From NCBI RefSeq assembly GCF_043641665.1, contig NC_092190.1, forward strand, positions 23,143,048 to 23,207,047: 64,000 bases of DNA, in the 5' to 3' direction. Position numbers and translations under genes: made by a program. Below are positions 1 through 11,711 of the stretch, piece after piece (within the stretch, counting starts at the first letter, position 1; every line of letters starts with the position of its first letter). This DNA is from Enoplosus armatus. Its lineage: Eukaryota; Chordata; Actinopteri; Centrarchiformes; Enoplosidae. The notes beneath the pieces are model-generated. The model searched no databases and was not told the DNA's origin. It was given only the letters and a program-made list of their open reading frames with translations.

Positions 1-442
1 ACAAAAACAAATACAGTGTTTTCTCACTTACCCCTAGTGATACGTGGCCATGCATATAGACTTCTCGGTCAAGGTTTTGAGACATCTGTCTCTGAGATTT
101 CTCCGACCACCACCCTCGTACAATGGAGGTCATTGGAGTGGAATGGGATCAAAAGGTGAAAACAACGAATATGACTTCTCGTGAGGCACACTGTGTTAAC
201 CCTAACCCCTAAATTTTCACTGAAAGTTACATGGCCTTCCTTTAATGCTGTGAGAACAACTCCAGAGTGAGAAGAACATCAACGCCATTCATCTCCATTT
301 CACCGGCAAGGTGGAATAAATCTGAGAGACAGATATCTCAAAATCTAGACAAAGAAAATCTAAACTTTCTGCATGGCTAGATACCATTGGAGGTAAGTCG
401 GAGAGTATGTGTTTTTATAATTTGGGTGAACTGGCCCTTTAA
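1..442. mobile_element. Fold-back MITE-like element, cut by window start
   Basis: The left part (about 5-105) and the right part (about 316-425) are imperfect inverted copies of each other; the best-matched blocks are 79-100 and 318-339, with two mismatches in 22 bases. The right end is ggtgaactggccctttaa, the hallmark end of a common teleost non-autonomous DNA element. The matching outer end should lie just upstream of base 1, so the copy is truncated by the window. It has no coding capacity. Family name is not assigned. Confidence 0.8.
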
Positions 443-957
443 TAGAGTTGCAAAGTGGGAGGAGCTATGTCCAAGGCGTCCTTGCTTCTGGAAGTAAAAG
501 TCCCTTTCCTTTACCCCCATAGACAATGTTACGTGACTCACAGTTGGAGCACTTCTACGGCTTGGTTTGGCACGAAACTCTGGTTAAATCATCGCTACAA
601 AACAACATCTGGTTCTTTGATAAAAAGTCGAAGGTGGACTGTGACCGGATTTTACCTTTTTTATAGGGAGTAGAAAAGGTCAAATCCTCCCTGTATGTAG
701 TGCGGGTCTGAGCCATTGAGGAATTCAACCTGGCACATCAGTGAATGAAACCGAAGCCTTCTGGCTACCCAGAGAGCTGCCCTGTATTACAACTACAAGT
801 GTAATCACAGTAATCTGGCTGAATCCCATTATAGCACTACCGGAGTCTAGACAGCATGATCTCAGTGCTCCAAACTCTCTACTCATAAATGACATCAGTG
901 AATTTTATACCATTACATTTCTCCCACACGTACAAACAGAAGTCCAGAGGATGCCTC
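443..957. other. Unassigned non-coding stretch
   Basis: No gene seen. The part at about 455-700 looks like a further dispersed element, with a 'ctttacccccatagacaatg' block of the kind found in fish repeats, but I could not pair its ends or name it. The open frames here are under 92 codons and unconvincing. Confidence 0.4.
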
Positions 958-995
958 CACAACACACAGACTCACACACAAACACACACACACTC
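958..995. repeat. Imperfect CA microsatellite
   Basis: An interrupted (CA)n tract with AA and CT interruptions. Confidence 0.9.
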
Positions 996-1000
996 CAGCC

Positions 1001-2844
1001 AACCCCCATCCAATAATCCACCTAAATCAAACCGCAGCATAACCCTGCATGATATCAGACAGAGGGGACAGAGGATTTGCGGTCTTTCTAAAAATAAAGC
1101 ATAAGAGATGAATGAGTGGAATCCGGCACACTAAGCTGTATTATACATTCGTGTATGCACATGCTTTGCGTTCATTTACCAACTCTGTTTTGTTTTTCAA
1201 CTCTCACCCTCCACCTCATATCAGTATGTCCTCCGGTTTCTCTGCAAAGTGGATTGATTGTGCTTAATAGTCTGCTTTATGAGGCGGGACATGTTCCAGA
1301 CAAACACGTGGATTAGAGAGCACAGGGACACATTGTAACCCGAGCGCAGGCAGATGAAAATGTTGTTCTGGATTTCCTCTGCCAGGCTGAAGTTAAAACT
1401 GTCCCCATGAACACGAGTTCACGTCCTTTTGTGTTTCCACCGATGATGCTGCTGCTGTCCTTAAAAACGTAGGACAAGGGAAAACAACAACCCCGACGAT
1501 GTCCTCAGAAAGTTCAAATATCTGATGGAAGCCATTCAATCCCTTTTAGTGCTCAGGTAATTGTTTATGAGGTGGATGTAACAGTGCAGTTTTGCCCTGG
1601 CGGTGGGGGGATTGCGGTGTTTGTAGGCTGATCAGGGGTTAGTCGGTTCACACTTTGGTACAGAAGATGATATCTAGACAGCATTTGTGTGTTCGTGGTC
1701 CATAGAGAGGGATTCTCAGATTCTATATTGAACACCATCAGGTCCAAATGTTTGCTTGGCACCTGGTATTTTGAAAATGACAGCCCCTCTCTGTGAAGTT
1801 TATTTACACCCATATCTTAGAGTGCTTCGTAAAACCTTTTTGAGCATCGCAACAATGAAGTGAACTTGGGCGCGACACCCAAAACACGACCTGCTCACCT
1901 GAAATCACTTTAAATCACTCTAATATCAGTCTCTCATTTGTTATTATCGTCACTGCTCAAATCTTTGTTGAACTAACAAGGTCAGCACCCAGACGGCTAA
2001 TATCTGCGTCACGTTCTGCGTTCACACAATAATGTGTTCCACATGACGTGGCTGACTGAAAGCTGGATGACGGGCCCGGACATCTCGCAGTGGTCCCTCC
2101 CCGCATGCACATGTTGGCACTGCAGAAGACTAAAGTGGCACTTGATTTGAAGAGCTAAGCAGGTCTGGAGGCCTGCCAAAGGGGAGCTCCGATTGCAGTG
2201 TTGACATTGCTATTTCTCATCCCTCACCTGCTATCTATTAGCTCTGTGCTTGGTGATACTGGGCCAGCGCAGCATTGTTTCTCCTCCAGAGTCATTTTTG
2301 TTACCAGGGGCTAGTTTCACTGTTTTGGACCCTGGGAAGTTTGGCTGAAAATTAGGGTGGGGGCCCTTCCTAGTATCATCAGTGTTATGGAATACTGGTT
2401 GTTGTTGATGTTCTTGTTATCTAAGGACACTTTTAGCGATAGAGATGACCCGTTAGGGATACAGTTTTCTTCTTCTCAGAGCTGGGATGAATTTCACAAT
2501 GTACGCCAGCTGATGAAAATAAGTTAGTCTTTCTTAGAGAGCACCGTTTTCATCCAGTCGTGATACGTTCTGGGTCTTTGTTCCAATCGTGTGAGAGGCC
2601 AGGAAAGGTCTCTGTTGTGAAACAGTGCCCAGCTTACATCTCCTGTAATGTTATTATTTGGCTTCTGGTTCCTTTGTGCCCCCCTGTAGTATCAATAACA
2701 TGTGAATTATAAAGGCATTGTTCTGTGTTTTGGTCATGACGCGACACATATTGCAGATTTCAATATACAGCAACTCCTCAGAGACAAGTGTCATGGTAGT
2801 GTGTGTTACTCCCCCCCTCCCCGAGGACAGGGAGGTATAAGTTT
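1001..2844. other. Unique-looking intergenic or intronic sequence
   Basis: No gene, repeat family or tandem array recognised. The part at about 2040-2290 is of balanced composition with few simple repeats and is listed as a conserved-element candidate only by appearance. Open frames are short and lack splice context. Confidence 0.4.
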
Positions 2845-2909
2845 ACACACACACATTTACTGTATACAGACACACACCTACATGTATGCATGGGCACATG
2901 CACGCACAC

Positions 2910-2945
<36 letters not shown>
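2845..2945. repeat. Compound CA microsatellite
   Basis: Two CA-rich blocks separated by about 45 bases. The longest block is at about 2901-2945 and is broken by two CG-containing units. The open frames reading across it are poly-His/Thr or Cys/Val artefacts. Confidence 0.95.
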
Positions 2946-2947
<2 letters not shown>

Positions 2948-3099
2948 CAGCTTCACGCACATCACCTCTTTCTCTCTTTCTGTGTCTCAGAGGTTGGGAC
3001 TATGGTCTGCTTTAAAAGCTTTTTTTATTTTAACTCCAAACTACATGGCTGTGACGATACTTTGTGATGAGACATTTGACCAAATCCTTCATCTGAGAG

Positions 3100-3385
3100 G
3101 TTTAAAGGGTTGGTTCACCTAAATTACTAGAAAGAAAGATATAGGTGTTTTTTTCCATTGAAAAAAAAACAATGTGTCTTTCCAGGAACAGTGTCCCAGT
3201 TTCTAGGAACAGTTTCTACTGAAGAAATAGTTCCCGTGAACGCAGCTGACAGCATGTTTTGTGGGTGGACCTAGTGTAACAGGACACTGTTTATGATGTC
3301 TGAGATGTTACTTTTGATTTTGTTATTGTCGTTTTTCAACACGTTGAGCTGAACTGGCAAAGAAAGATATCTGAAAACATATATA
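3100..3385. repeat. Probable dispersed teleost repeat
   Basis: Begins with ttaaagggttggttcacct, closely similar to the terminal motif of the element at 1-442 read in reverse. It then runs into a segment with repeated 'ggaacag' and 'tagttccc..gaacgcagc' motifs typical of a fish non-autonomous element. The right end is unclear because it runs into the microsatellite at 3394. Confidence 0.5.
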
Positions 3386-3389
3386 AAAA

Positions 3390-3393
<4 letters not shown>

Positions 3394-3427
<34 letters not shown>

Positions 3428-3445
3428 TATATATATATACACACT
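3394..3445. repeat. (CA)n(TA)n compound microsatellite
   Basis: Sixteen CA units (3394-3425) run into an AT run (3427-3439) and a short CA tail. It sits directly upstream of the retroposon starting at about 3456. Confidence 0.95.
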
Positions 3446-3455
3446 ACCATGACAG

Positions 3456-3726
3456 TCAAGTCAAGCCAAGGTAATTTTATTGAGCCCAATATCAGAAATC
3501 ACAAATTTGCCTCAAGGCAAATTTACAATCTGTACAGTATATGGGATGGATCCCACTATCAGGACAGAAAGACATGCAATAGATGGCATTACATATATGA
3601 AAAATATGATCTGGGAGGACATCGAGCAACTTCAGATGTCGCCACACCAACTCTCCGCCATGGAGACCTGGAAAGAGGACGGACTGAGAGGGAGAGAGGT
3701 CCCAGGATGTCGGACGGCCCAGCACC
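3456..3726 (+). mobile_element. Percomorph retroposon copy (GCCCAATATCA type)
   Basis: Carries the well-known fish repeat core: 'attttattgagcccaatatc', then 'aaatcacaaatttgcctcaa' and 'tttacaatctgtacag'. The downstream part, with a 'ccatggagacctgg' block and 'gagagaggtcccaggatg', matches the longer version of this family as I remember it. Open frames of 127 and 91 codons crossing it are chance frames, with no known domain. Confidence 0.85.
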
Positions 3727-3754
3727 CCTTCTTGTCTCTTCTTGTTTTTTTTTA

Positions 3755-3774
3755 ATAAGATCTTGTGATCTTAT
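3755..3774. other. Short perfect hairpin
   Basis: Eight-base arms ataagatc/gatcttat around a 4-base loop, just after a T run. Too short to call functional. Confidence 0.7.
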
Positions 3775-3900
3775 GAGGTCACCAAGAAGCACGTGTACAA
3801 AACCTTTTATCAGCACCATCCATCGTGTGTAGCTTGCTGTTTCCTTTCAAAAAACTTGAGGTCAAAATAAGCCAAAGCAGCAGCAGTCGGTCTGCAGAAA

Positions 3901-3912
3901 GGGGGGGGGGGG
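3901..3912. repeat. G12 homopolymer
   Basis: Twelve consecutive G; one of at least nine G or C runs of 11 or more in the window. Confidence 0.95.
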
Positions 3913-5716
3913 ATTAGCTCATGTGCCGTGCAGGCTAAGGCAAAGAACCTTCTACTGTCCGCTCCTTAATGCTCATTAAGCAGTCTGCTCCTCTTCACAA
4001 CACACACACACACAAATATGCATTAGCACAGGTATGATTTTGACAGAAACTTTTGTCTTGTGTCACTTTTGATTGATTGCATTTTATTGGCTTTCGTTAA
4101 TGAAGTGTTTCACTGGTGTGGGACAGAAAGAGCTACATACTTGGTTAAAAGCAAATAGCACATGCTATGCAATACTTGGGAAACCTGGAATGTGTACATG
4201 CGTATATAATGCAGATAGAACACAAATTAGTAAACAAAATGATCATTAATACGTTTTTATATTCATACATAGTACACAGCATACTAATTCACATACTAAT
4301 GATCATGAACAAAAGCATGTTTCGATCTTCAGCTTCCAAATTTGAAGGAAAATGTTCCTCCTGAATGAACTGAATTCTAAGTGGACTGTTTCCAGTCTTG
4401 CTCATCGTGCCTTTCGTTCGGAGGTCCAGGTGGTTAAAGAATAATCCAGGCTTGCGAGGAGAGAGAGGGCGAGCGCTGTACGGCGTCTGGACGGCATCCT
4501 TGAGGCTGGCGGCTCTGCACGGCAGGTCCAGACAGACCGAGAGAGAGGGGATTTGGTCACGCAGGAGTGGGAAACTGGGGCACACTGGGATCTGTGGTCC
4601 TCAGAGTGGATTCCTTGGTTTTATTGAGTGAGCCTGGGCCGACCTCAGCCACCGTTGCTGCCACGTCCCATTGGTCCAGCTGCAACTGGTGGCGTGCAGA
4701 TCTTGGGTATCAGCTGTTGTGCTGGCAGCTGTCAGTCAGTCACCACCTGCCCTTTGCGCTGGATTGGCTTCTAGACTGGCTGTGTCTTTGGACTGTGTTA
4801 TATTGGCAGGTTATATATGCATGATTGGGACACCAGATTTCACAAGGATGATTTTTGATGTGTTTTTCAACTTCTGTTGGATTAGGAGAATCACTGGAGC
4901 ACCAGCACGTCTATGTCCGACACATACCTGGGGTGAGTGTCATTCATTTGCCAACAGCATGTCCAGTCTGAGCAAAGTGTTTAATATACACAAAAATGAT
5001 CTACAGTCTATAATAATCTGACACCCATTCGGTTGAATGTGAAAGCATCCCAGTGGATTGTCTTGCATAATACAACTTGCCAGACTCAGGATGTTCTTCT
5101 ATTTGTTGTTACTACTGCTGTGCTGTGCAGGCTTCAGTATTGCAATGTGTTTGCGTAGGTAAGTGTCCACGCAGCCACGACCTTCATACAGCAGAGAACG
5201 CATGGGAATGAGAGGCCAAATAATCACATTATAGGAGATATAAGCTGGTTACTGTTTCCAGACAGAGACCTTTCTGGCCTCTCGTGTGATTGGAACACAC
5301 ACAGATACATTAGCATGTGATGCTGCAACTGAAGAAAAACACTGACAACTGACTGAGAGAACCTTTGGCTTTGGGATGATGTGTTTGTTTTCAACCAGCG
5401 GCACGGCAGGTGCTGCATGCCGCCCTTCTTACTTATTACCTCAGTTGATTGCTTGTAATGCCTGAGTGCATATGGCTGAAGGCGCGCGCTGGTGTCAGTG
5501 GGAATGCCGCCTTAATGGGGGCAGCAATCAGGCGGCCGTCGCCTCCGAGCCAAAGGAAAACATGCAAGAAACATGCAGCATGTCACAGGCTCATTAAGGA
5601 ACGGAGCAGCGTTTATAACACTGCTGAGGGGAACAGTAAATCACTGTGCTCCCCCGGAGTGGAGGGAGTCCGGCCCGGTTAAATGCACTGGTCATCATTC
5701 TGCACACACCGCTGAC
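3913..5716. other. Non-coding stretch, mostly unique-looking
   Basis: Contains a short CA run at 4001-4014 and a GC-richer part at about 4390-4800 with 'gagagag' motifs. The segment at about 5440-5680 is GC-rich, free of repeats, and a conserved-element candidate. Frames of 65-116 codons here overlap one another on both strands, show no recognisable domain, and are not supported as genes. Confidence 0.4.
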
Positions 5717-5734
5717 TGTGTGTGTGTGTGTGTG
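5717..5734. repeat. (TG)9 microsatellite
   Basis: A short uninterrupted TG run. Confidence 0.9.
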
Positions 5735-6034
5735 AGTATCCTCAACCGTAGCGGGGGCAAAGGCCCATTTTCTTACTGTTTTTAAGCTCAAAGGTCTCCA
5801 AAGATCAGGGGTTACGAACTTTGAACAAATGTGAGTGAATACTTTGCTTCAGGGATCACTTCCATTTAAGACATTTCACAAGGTGACACCCAATCTATGA
5901 AATAATACTGACAACGAAGGAAGGAAGAAAGTTGGTGACACGAGGACTTGTTTCATTTTTGCGGGATGACGGAAAAAAGGACCCATAGCTTAAAGGAATG
6001 GATCATCAGTCTCTACAAAAAGGAAATAGCTACG

Positions 6035-6114
6035 GTTAGCTACGTTACGCTAACGGTCCTCTGGCTGTAGCTTCATATTTAACGATCAGATATGAGAGCT
6101 GTTCAGATTTTCCC
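6035..6114 (+). repeat. Fragment of 'GCTAAGCTAAC..GGCTGTAGCTTCATATTTA' teleost repeat
   Basis: The segment with 'ggctgtagcttcatattta' followed by 'cagatatgagag' and 'tcagattttcccatc' matches the central part of a very common acanthomorph repeat. A larger copy of the same family lies at 43835-44000. Both ends of this copy are eroded. Confidence 0.75.
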
Positions 6115-6767
6115 ATCAATGTATCTACATATGGTGCCACAAAATGGTGCTTCAAAACATTGTTATCTCATCGTTATTATATTTATCTATCAAAATTGAA
6201 AAAAATCAATTCTACTTAACAACTGATATTTTCGTAAAAGGAAAAAGACACTAAAATCCCACTAAAGCTTTTAATGTGTTTGATGCTGCAAAAAGTTTGT
6301 TTCAAATTTCAATGTCATTGTTTTACTTTTTTCAAATGAGTTAAAAAAATAAAAGTAAAAAAAACACCTGCCACACGATTTCTGTTATAAAATGTTAATT
6401 CAGCGTAGATCAATGAAGAGCAATGCCAAAGATAAAAACATGACAAAATGTCCTCCCGGTTGTGAGCCAGACCACCTATTTTCTGCCCTTGTCCATCCTG
6501 TGCACAATCTCATCCATCTGACTCTGCTCCACCGAATCTTGCATCTATGTGAAGCATTACCGGAGGAAACACGATGTGTACAATCTAACGTGAACGCATC
6601 GCTTCTTCAGACATTAGCTCTCGATGAACTCTTCCAATTAGATAGCCATCAGCGGGACTGGGGCCCTGATACAAACCAAATGGGATAGCAGACACACAGC
6701 CAGAGTGAATTGTGTCATTGTGAGGCTGATAATGGCCGCCTTCTTACACACATTAAATGCAAGTCGT
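6115..6767. other. A/T-rich then mixed non-coding sequence
   Basis: 6115-6400 is strongly A/T-rich with A and T runs. 6400-6767 is mixed, with a 98-codon frame (6392-6688) that has no recognisable domain. No gene supported. Confidence 0.4.
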
Positions 6768-6780
6768 GGGGGGGGGGGGG
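6768..6780. repeat. G13 homopolymer
   Basis: Thirteen consecutive G. Confidence 0.95.
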
Positions 6781-6946
6781 TTGAGGCCCTTGGCGGCCTG
6801 TTTTTGCATGAAGTTAAATGCCTCCCATTCAATAGGGCATGGGCAGCAACGTTAAACATTTATGGAGGTTGTTTAAACAGCCGTTAACTGCAGATTAAGT
6901 GAGATCTGCGCTCCTGCGTTTCGAAGAATCTGCCGTTCAGATCCTG

Positions 6947-6949
<3 letters not shown>

Positions 6950-6980
<31 letters not shown>

Positions 6981-7144
6981 CAAGCATGCAAGTGCATGAG
7001 AACAAGCGCACACACACACACGCAAAGATACATAAATGAAACCACGGCAAGCACATACATAATGGCACACACAGACGTCTGAAAAACAAACTGCTATGTG
7101 TGTTCTCGGACACACACTCTCACACACACACACACACACACACA
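6950..7144. repeat. Cluster of three CA microsatellites
   Basis: CA runs at about 6950-6979, 7009-7021 and 7110-7144, separated by CA-rich imperfect sequence. Reverse-strand frames reading through it are Cys/Val repeats without meaning. Confidence 0.95.
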
Positions 7145-7309
7145 GATCATTCATGCCTGCATCCCTGCTCTCCTCTTGGGCATTGCCGCTGGAGTTTGTG
7201 TCATGCGTAACCAAAGTTTTGGATCCTAATGTTTCCCAGATGGATTGTTGATGTGTCTAATAGGTGTTAACATATTCAGGCTGATTTTGAAGGTTTACAG
7301 CTGTTTATG

Positions 7310-7658
7310 TCTTGTCCCACCTCATAGTAGTATTTTCATTCTTCGTCCTTTTTCAGAGGTGAAGGACTTTTGATAGACCGACAACCATCTGTACTTTTCA
7401 TACTTTCTCAAACTCCCTTTACACAAAGGACCCATGTTCCGCCATATTATTTTACAGGAAACTAATCTGAGCTTTTACACCAAATTTGATGAACCACGAC
7501 TTCACAAGGGAGACTGACATCGGAGCTTAAAGTATTAAATCATACGCTAAGTGACCAAGAACAGCAAGTGTCAGGTAAATGACACTGTTCTGGCAGGCCT
7601 GCTATATAGCGGCTCATGTTATCATGCAATAAAAATACTACTATGAGGTGGGACAAGA
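7310..7658. mobile_element. Fold-back element with 27-bp perfect inverted ends
   Basis: Bases 7310-7336 and 7632-7658 are exact reverse complements of each other over 27 bases, starting tcttgtcccacctcatag. The 295 bases between them show no coding frame. The layout (349 bp, non-coding, perfect inverted ends) is that of a MITE. No clear target-site duplication flanks the arms, so the true ends may lie slightly outside or the structure may not be transposon-derived. Family unknown to me. Confidence 0.7.
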
Positions 7659-9230
7659 TGGTTGCATCCCTACTTTCTTTGAGAGAAGCTGTTATTAAAT
7701 GTGGAATTTGTTATAGATTATAGATAGCTGCATTTACTTGTAAATGCGCTCAAAGAAATTAGGGATTTGCACCATTAACAAGATTCATTCGGCGATTCCA
7801 AAAAGTCTTGTGCTGTGCCCACTGACAACTGTTTCACCATGTTAGAGAAACATTTGTCAAATCAAAGCTTAGCAGGATTAAGAATGGGGATGTCATCTAG
7901 CTACTTAGCTAGCTAGCTACCTAGCAGCCATAGAAAAAAAAATTAAACAGAAAAAATGTCAAAAAAGACTGACGCGACAGAAATAATATCTCTTAAATGA
8001 ATATTTGTATTTGGCTGTCATGAAAAACTATAACTTTAATTAATTTTCGCCGAACAATGCTCATGTGCCCAAGGCTGACCCTGATGGTGAGGGTTTGCAT
8101 ATTTCTGCAAACTGGGTGTACAGACGGTATTTCAACTGTCCCAGTGCCCTGATATTGGGGGCCAATGTATTACGGTGTCCTGCTTTTCACTTGCCCTTTC
8201 CTGGCTAATCTAGCCTTGGAACCTCTGTCTGAGTGGACCTGGCCCTCTGTAAAGGATGCGGCTGTGACTGAGATTGTGACCCGACCAGATTATCTTTGCC
8301 ACTGTCTCGTTCTCAACCCAGACAGAAACGTGACGTAAGGTTGAAGTTGTGCCCGGAGCCGAGTGCTGCACGCTTGTCCTGTCTAATATGGAGTTAGCCT
8401 CCTTTCACCGCCCTGTAATTAGCAGCGGAGGCCCGGTTGGGAGATGGACTGTACGCTGAGAGGAAACACCATGAGGTCATGAGGCTGGTGGTGGGACACT
8501 GTCAGGGTTGTTAATGAGGCAAGGATGTTTTGACAGCGCTGATGAGTTAGTTGGCCCGTGGAAAGAAGTGGAAGCGGTGTGATTAGGACTGGTGCAGGAA
8601 AGAGTCATGGGTCAGTGCGATGCCAACCTGGAGCTAACATAAAATCAATTCATGATAAAAGTCCTGTTACAATAACTGATTCAACAACACTTATTTTCAT
8701 AATTTTTCAATGAATCGTCTCAAATGTATCAATGACAACAGATTTTGTAATTGTGGCGTTTTATTTACATCCTTCCGAGCCAGTGTTTGAGATATGGTAA
8801 TAAGCCTGCTCACACAGTTGAATTGGCAGCGCACACAGTTGGCTCGTTGTTGTTTTGGTGTTTTGTGTGGGCTGGGGCCAGGGTGCCTGCCGAGGCGCTG
8901 GTGTGGACAGCTGGCCCGTCTGATCCCTCTAGTCTGCTCTTAAATTGGTTTTAGCGGCAGCACTAATAAAGCTGATTATCTGTGTGGCTCAAGGCCCCAC
9001 TAACCCTGTGACACTCCTGGCAGCTGGTGGGACCAGGAGCTCGGGAGCCATCCACACTGCAAAAAGGAGGCATATTAATTAATAACTTCTAGATGTCACG
9101 TTTTTTCCTCTAAATAGACAGGAAAAGAATGCAACACCGGCATCTTTTCATCCCAGTGGATTTATTTTCACGGAAAGACTTGATATGCCTTCAACTAATT
9201 GACAATTTTTGCATTTTTTATGTAGCACAG
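7659..9230. other. Unique-looking non-coding sequence
   Basis: Holds a short TAGC-rich patch at 7897-7926. 7930-8060 is A/T-rich. 8360-8640 is GC-richer with a 'ctgtaattagcag' homeodomain-like core and is a conserved-element candidate by appearance only. No gene. Confidence 0.4.
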
Positions 9231-9468
9231 CCTCCTCCTCCTACTCCTCCATCCACTCTTCTCGATTGACAGCTAAGTCTAGTCCCCTTCCTACCTCCTG
9301 TACCCACCCCTCCACCCACCCCCGCCCTGGTTTTCCCTCTCTCCATCCTCCCTCCCTCCATTCCTCCTTCCCTCGCTCTTTATTTCTCCGCCTCTCTCAT
9401 ACAGTCGTCACTCTCTGGGCAGCTGCCGCTAAACCCTCTCTGCTGCTTTTGCCCCCACCCATCATCAA
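9231..9468. repeat. Pyrimidine-rich (CT/CCT) low-complexity tract
   Basis: Long C/T-rich stretch with 'cctcctcctc', 'ccctccctcc' and 'ctcgctc' blocks. Four C runs at about 9303-9323 could form a G-quadruplex on the minus strand. The 113-codon Ser/Pro-rich frame across it is a composition artefact. Confidence 0.8.
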
Positions 9469-9500
9469 CCCCCCCCCCCCCCCCCCACACACACACACAA
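9469..9500. repeat. C18 run followed by (AC)n
   Basis: Eighteen C followed directly by about six AC units; a compound homopolymer/microsatellite. Confidence 0.95.
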
Positions 9501-9708
9501 TCTATCGCTGCTTGTTCCCACTTTATCCACTCAACACATTTTGCATTTGATGTACACACTTAGACACAAGTTGTGTGCTGTTTGATTGTATTTTGTAAAG
9601 CTCAGTACAGTAATCTATTTATTTTCGCTTGACCATGTTTATGTTCAGCTTGTTGTCACTCCCTTGTCAGCCTATATGCACATTGACATATGTGTAGTCC
9701 CATTGTTG

Positions 9709-9746
9709 AACATGGGGGAACATGGGGGAACATGGGGGGGGGGGGG
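9709..9746. repeat. Three 10-bp repeats ending in G13
   Basis: The unit aacatggggg occurs three times in tandem (9709, 9719, 9729). In the last copy the G run has grown to 13. This suggests slippage both at the unit level and in the G tract. Confidence 0.9.
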
Positions 9747-11472
9747 CTTTCAGAGCGTAATTGTTTAATGTGCTAAATGTGTGCAAAATGACTCACACAG
9801 ACTGCATGAGGAGTAGCACATTGGACTTTTTTCCCCCTGCACCCAGAGAAAGCACACACAGAGAGATTATGGTGCCTTCATATTCACATTGATTAGTGTG
9901 TGATGCTCTGTTGGGAGGGCAGCAGGGGACAGGCAGCTGGCTGTGGGGTTATTTCAGTCAACCATGAGTCATATAATACTTGAAAGCAATATTCACACAG
10001 AACATTCACAAACAACTCGGTTATTGTGAAAATCCAGATTATGGTAATAGTTAGATTAAGGCTTTTACATGATTCGCAGCAAGCCCAACAATAGTTCTGT
10101 TATTATCCAGAAGGACACATAAGAGGCAAGAAATAGGCTTGTAATGGGAACATTTTAGGTATTAACAAAACTTTTGATTCTGTTCATGGCTGGAAGTTTT
10201 TTCGGCAACAGTCCTTCAATGTGTAATTACCTTTCTGTCGCTGGCAGAGTCCATCTTTTCTGCACAGGATTCATTTTGTGTGTACCAAGCACACGGGATT
10301 CACAGGAACAATGCGTGCACCGACTGAACGTGTCAGCATTAGATCACGAGTTCAGACCGCGACAAGGCAGGGAAGCAGACTGCTCGCTGGCAAACAGCGA
10401 ACAATGTAGGCTCCAACATATTCGAACAAGACTAAGATTAGCTGCTCTGTTAAGATGTGAATGTCATTAGACCATAAACAAATTAGGATGCGATGAGGAC
10501 GCCAGATAAAAAGGTCTGAGCATAAAAAGTTCTTGTTTCCTCCTCTGGGCAACATGAATGCCTGTACCAAATGTCACGGCAATACATCCAGTAGTTGTGG
10601 ACATTATTTTAAAGATATGATCAAATTACTGACATATATACATACTCACAGGGAGGTCCTGGTGTGACCTTCATGGTGTTACTTAATGACTGCTGACGAA
10701 TACCCAGAGTATCTCAAAAGTATGTGAATGTGATTGTGGAATTGATTTGTGACAAGCATTGAATGAATTCGTTTTTCACAAGATGTTTAATGACCACAGT
10801 ACAGAGTGATGAATATATTTGCGTGGGAAAGGTTAATGACAGGGTTGTTGATCAGTGCAAACACTGTTTTTGAACAAACTCCAACCTCTCAAAAGTCGAT
10901 AAGGTCAGAGATTGTGTCAACAGTTTAGAGAGCATGCTAAAATCAATGTATATGGATTAATAACTCCATTTAAGCAACAACAGAGAATGCGTGATCATTG
11001 TGTAGTCCTGCTTGTATGGCTCACACCCCTGGGAGGAGTGTTTGGCTGGTGAATGGGTGTCTTTGAGTCGCTATCCCTGCTCCTGTGAGCGTTGCCATTT
11101 CTCTGGTTTCACTCACTGAGAGCAGCTTGCTTGAGCTGGCTGGAGGCCCTGGGCTTCCTATAGGCCCTAAACTCAACAAAGCTTTTATGACACAGGCAGT
11201 TTCAGTCGCTCTGCAGAGAAAGCAGGGGAATTATCACGGCAGAGAATATTTCCTGCAGCAGAGATCTGTAAACAGAGCAAACTTCTTTGTGTTGGTTTCA
11301 GGAACAGATCCACTTGAAAGATGCCTTTTTCTTTTTCAGCTGCTGTGCTGCTCATCTGCAGGAAAATCTTCTTTCCGAGTGTCATTGTTTTGATTTCAAT
11401 AGCACATAACTAGGCATTTTACAACACCACATTGTACGTTTTAACCAAAATGTTCATTGTACATATTTGCAT
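9747..11472. other. Unique-looking non-coding sequence
   Basis: No repeat family or gene recognised. Frames up to 102 codons (for example 11085-11393) have no domain and overlap antisense frames. Confidence 0.4.
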
Positions 11473-11711
11473 CAAAAGGAGGCCGTTGAGGCGGTCCAAG
11501 CATCTGTTAAGGATACCTCCAGGATACCTACCTTTCGAGGTATCCTGTGTACACGCAACTGGGAGGAGACCCTGGGGCAGGATTATATATCCCATCTGGC
11601 CTGAGAACGCCCCTAGGAAGAGCTGCTGGAGATGGCTGGGGAGAGGGGTGTCTGGCTGCCTTACTTAGCCTGCAGCCACCATTACCTGGACCCAGATAAG
11701 TTGGAGAAGAT
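11473..11711 (+). mobile_element. Decayed LINE 3' end (Rex3/RTE-like), fragment A
   Basis: The plus-strand translation still shows the C-terminal tail of a fish non-LTR reverse transcriptase: 'RRPLRRSKHLLRIPPG', then 'ATGRRPWGR', and after a frame change 'MAGERGVW' and a DPDK-like end. These correspond to the usual R-W-G-H-L..R-M-P-P-G and A-G-E-R..W motifs of such elements. The copy is 5'-truncated, frameshifted and indel-bearing, so it is a dead fragment. Clade assignment to Rex3/RTE is from memory and uncertain. Confidence 0.8.

Noticed and set aside
197..212. Telomere-like 'taaccctaacccctaa'
   Set aside because: Only about two units; inside a fold-back element.
3449..3832. 127-codon plus frame
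   Set aside because: Lies across a known percomorph retroposon; not a gene.
9400..9450. Splice-acceptor-like pyrimidine tract with 'catacag'
   Set aside because: The whole region is C/T-rich, so acceptor-like motifs are expected; no exon follows.
11510..11545. Inverted 'aggatacct/aggtatcct' pair
   Set aside because: Lies inside the LINE fragment and is explained by its sequence.
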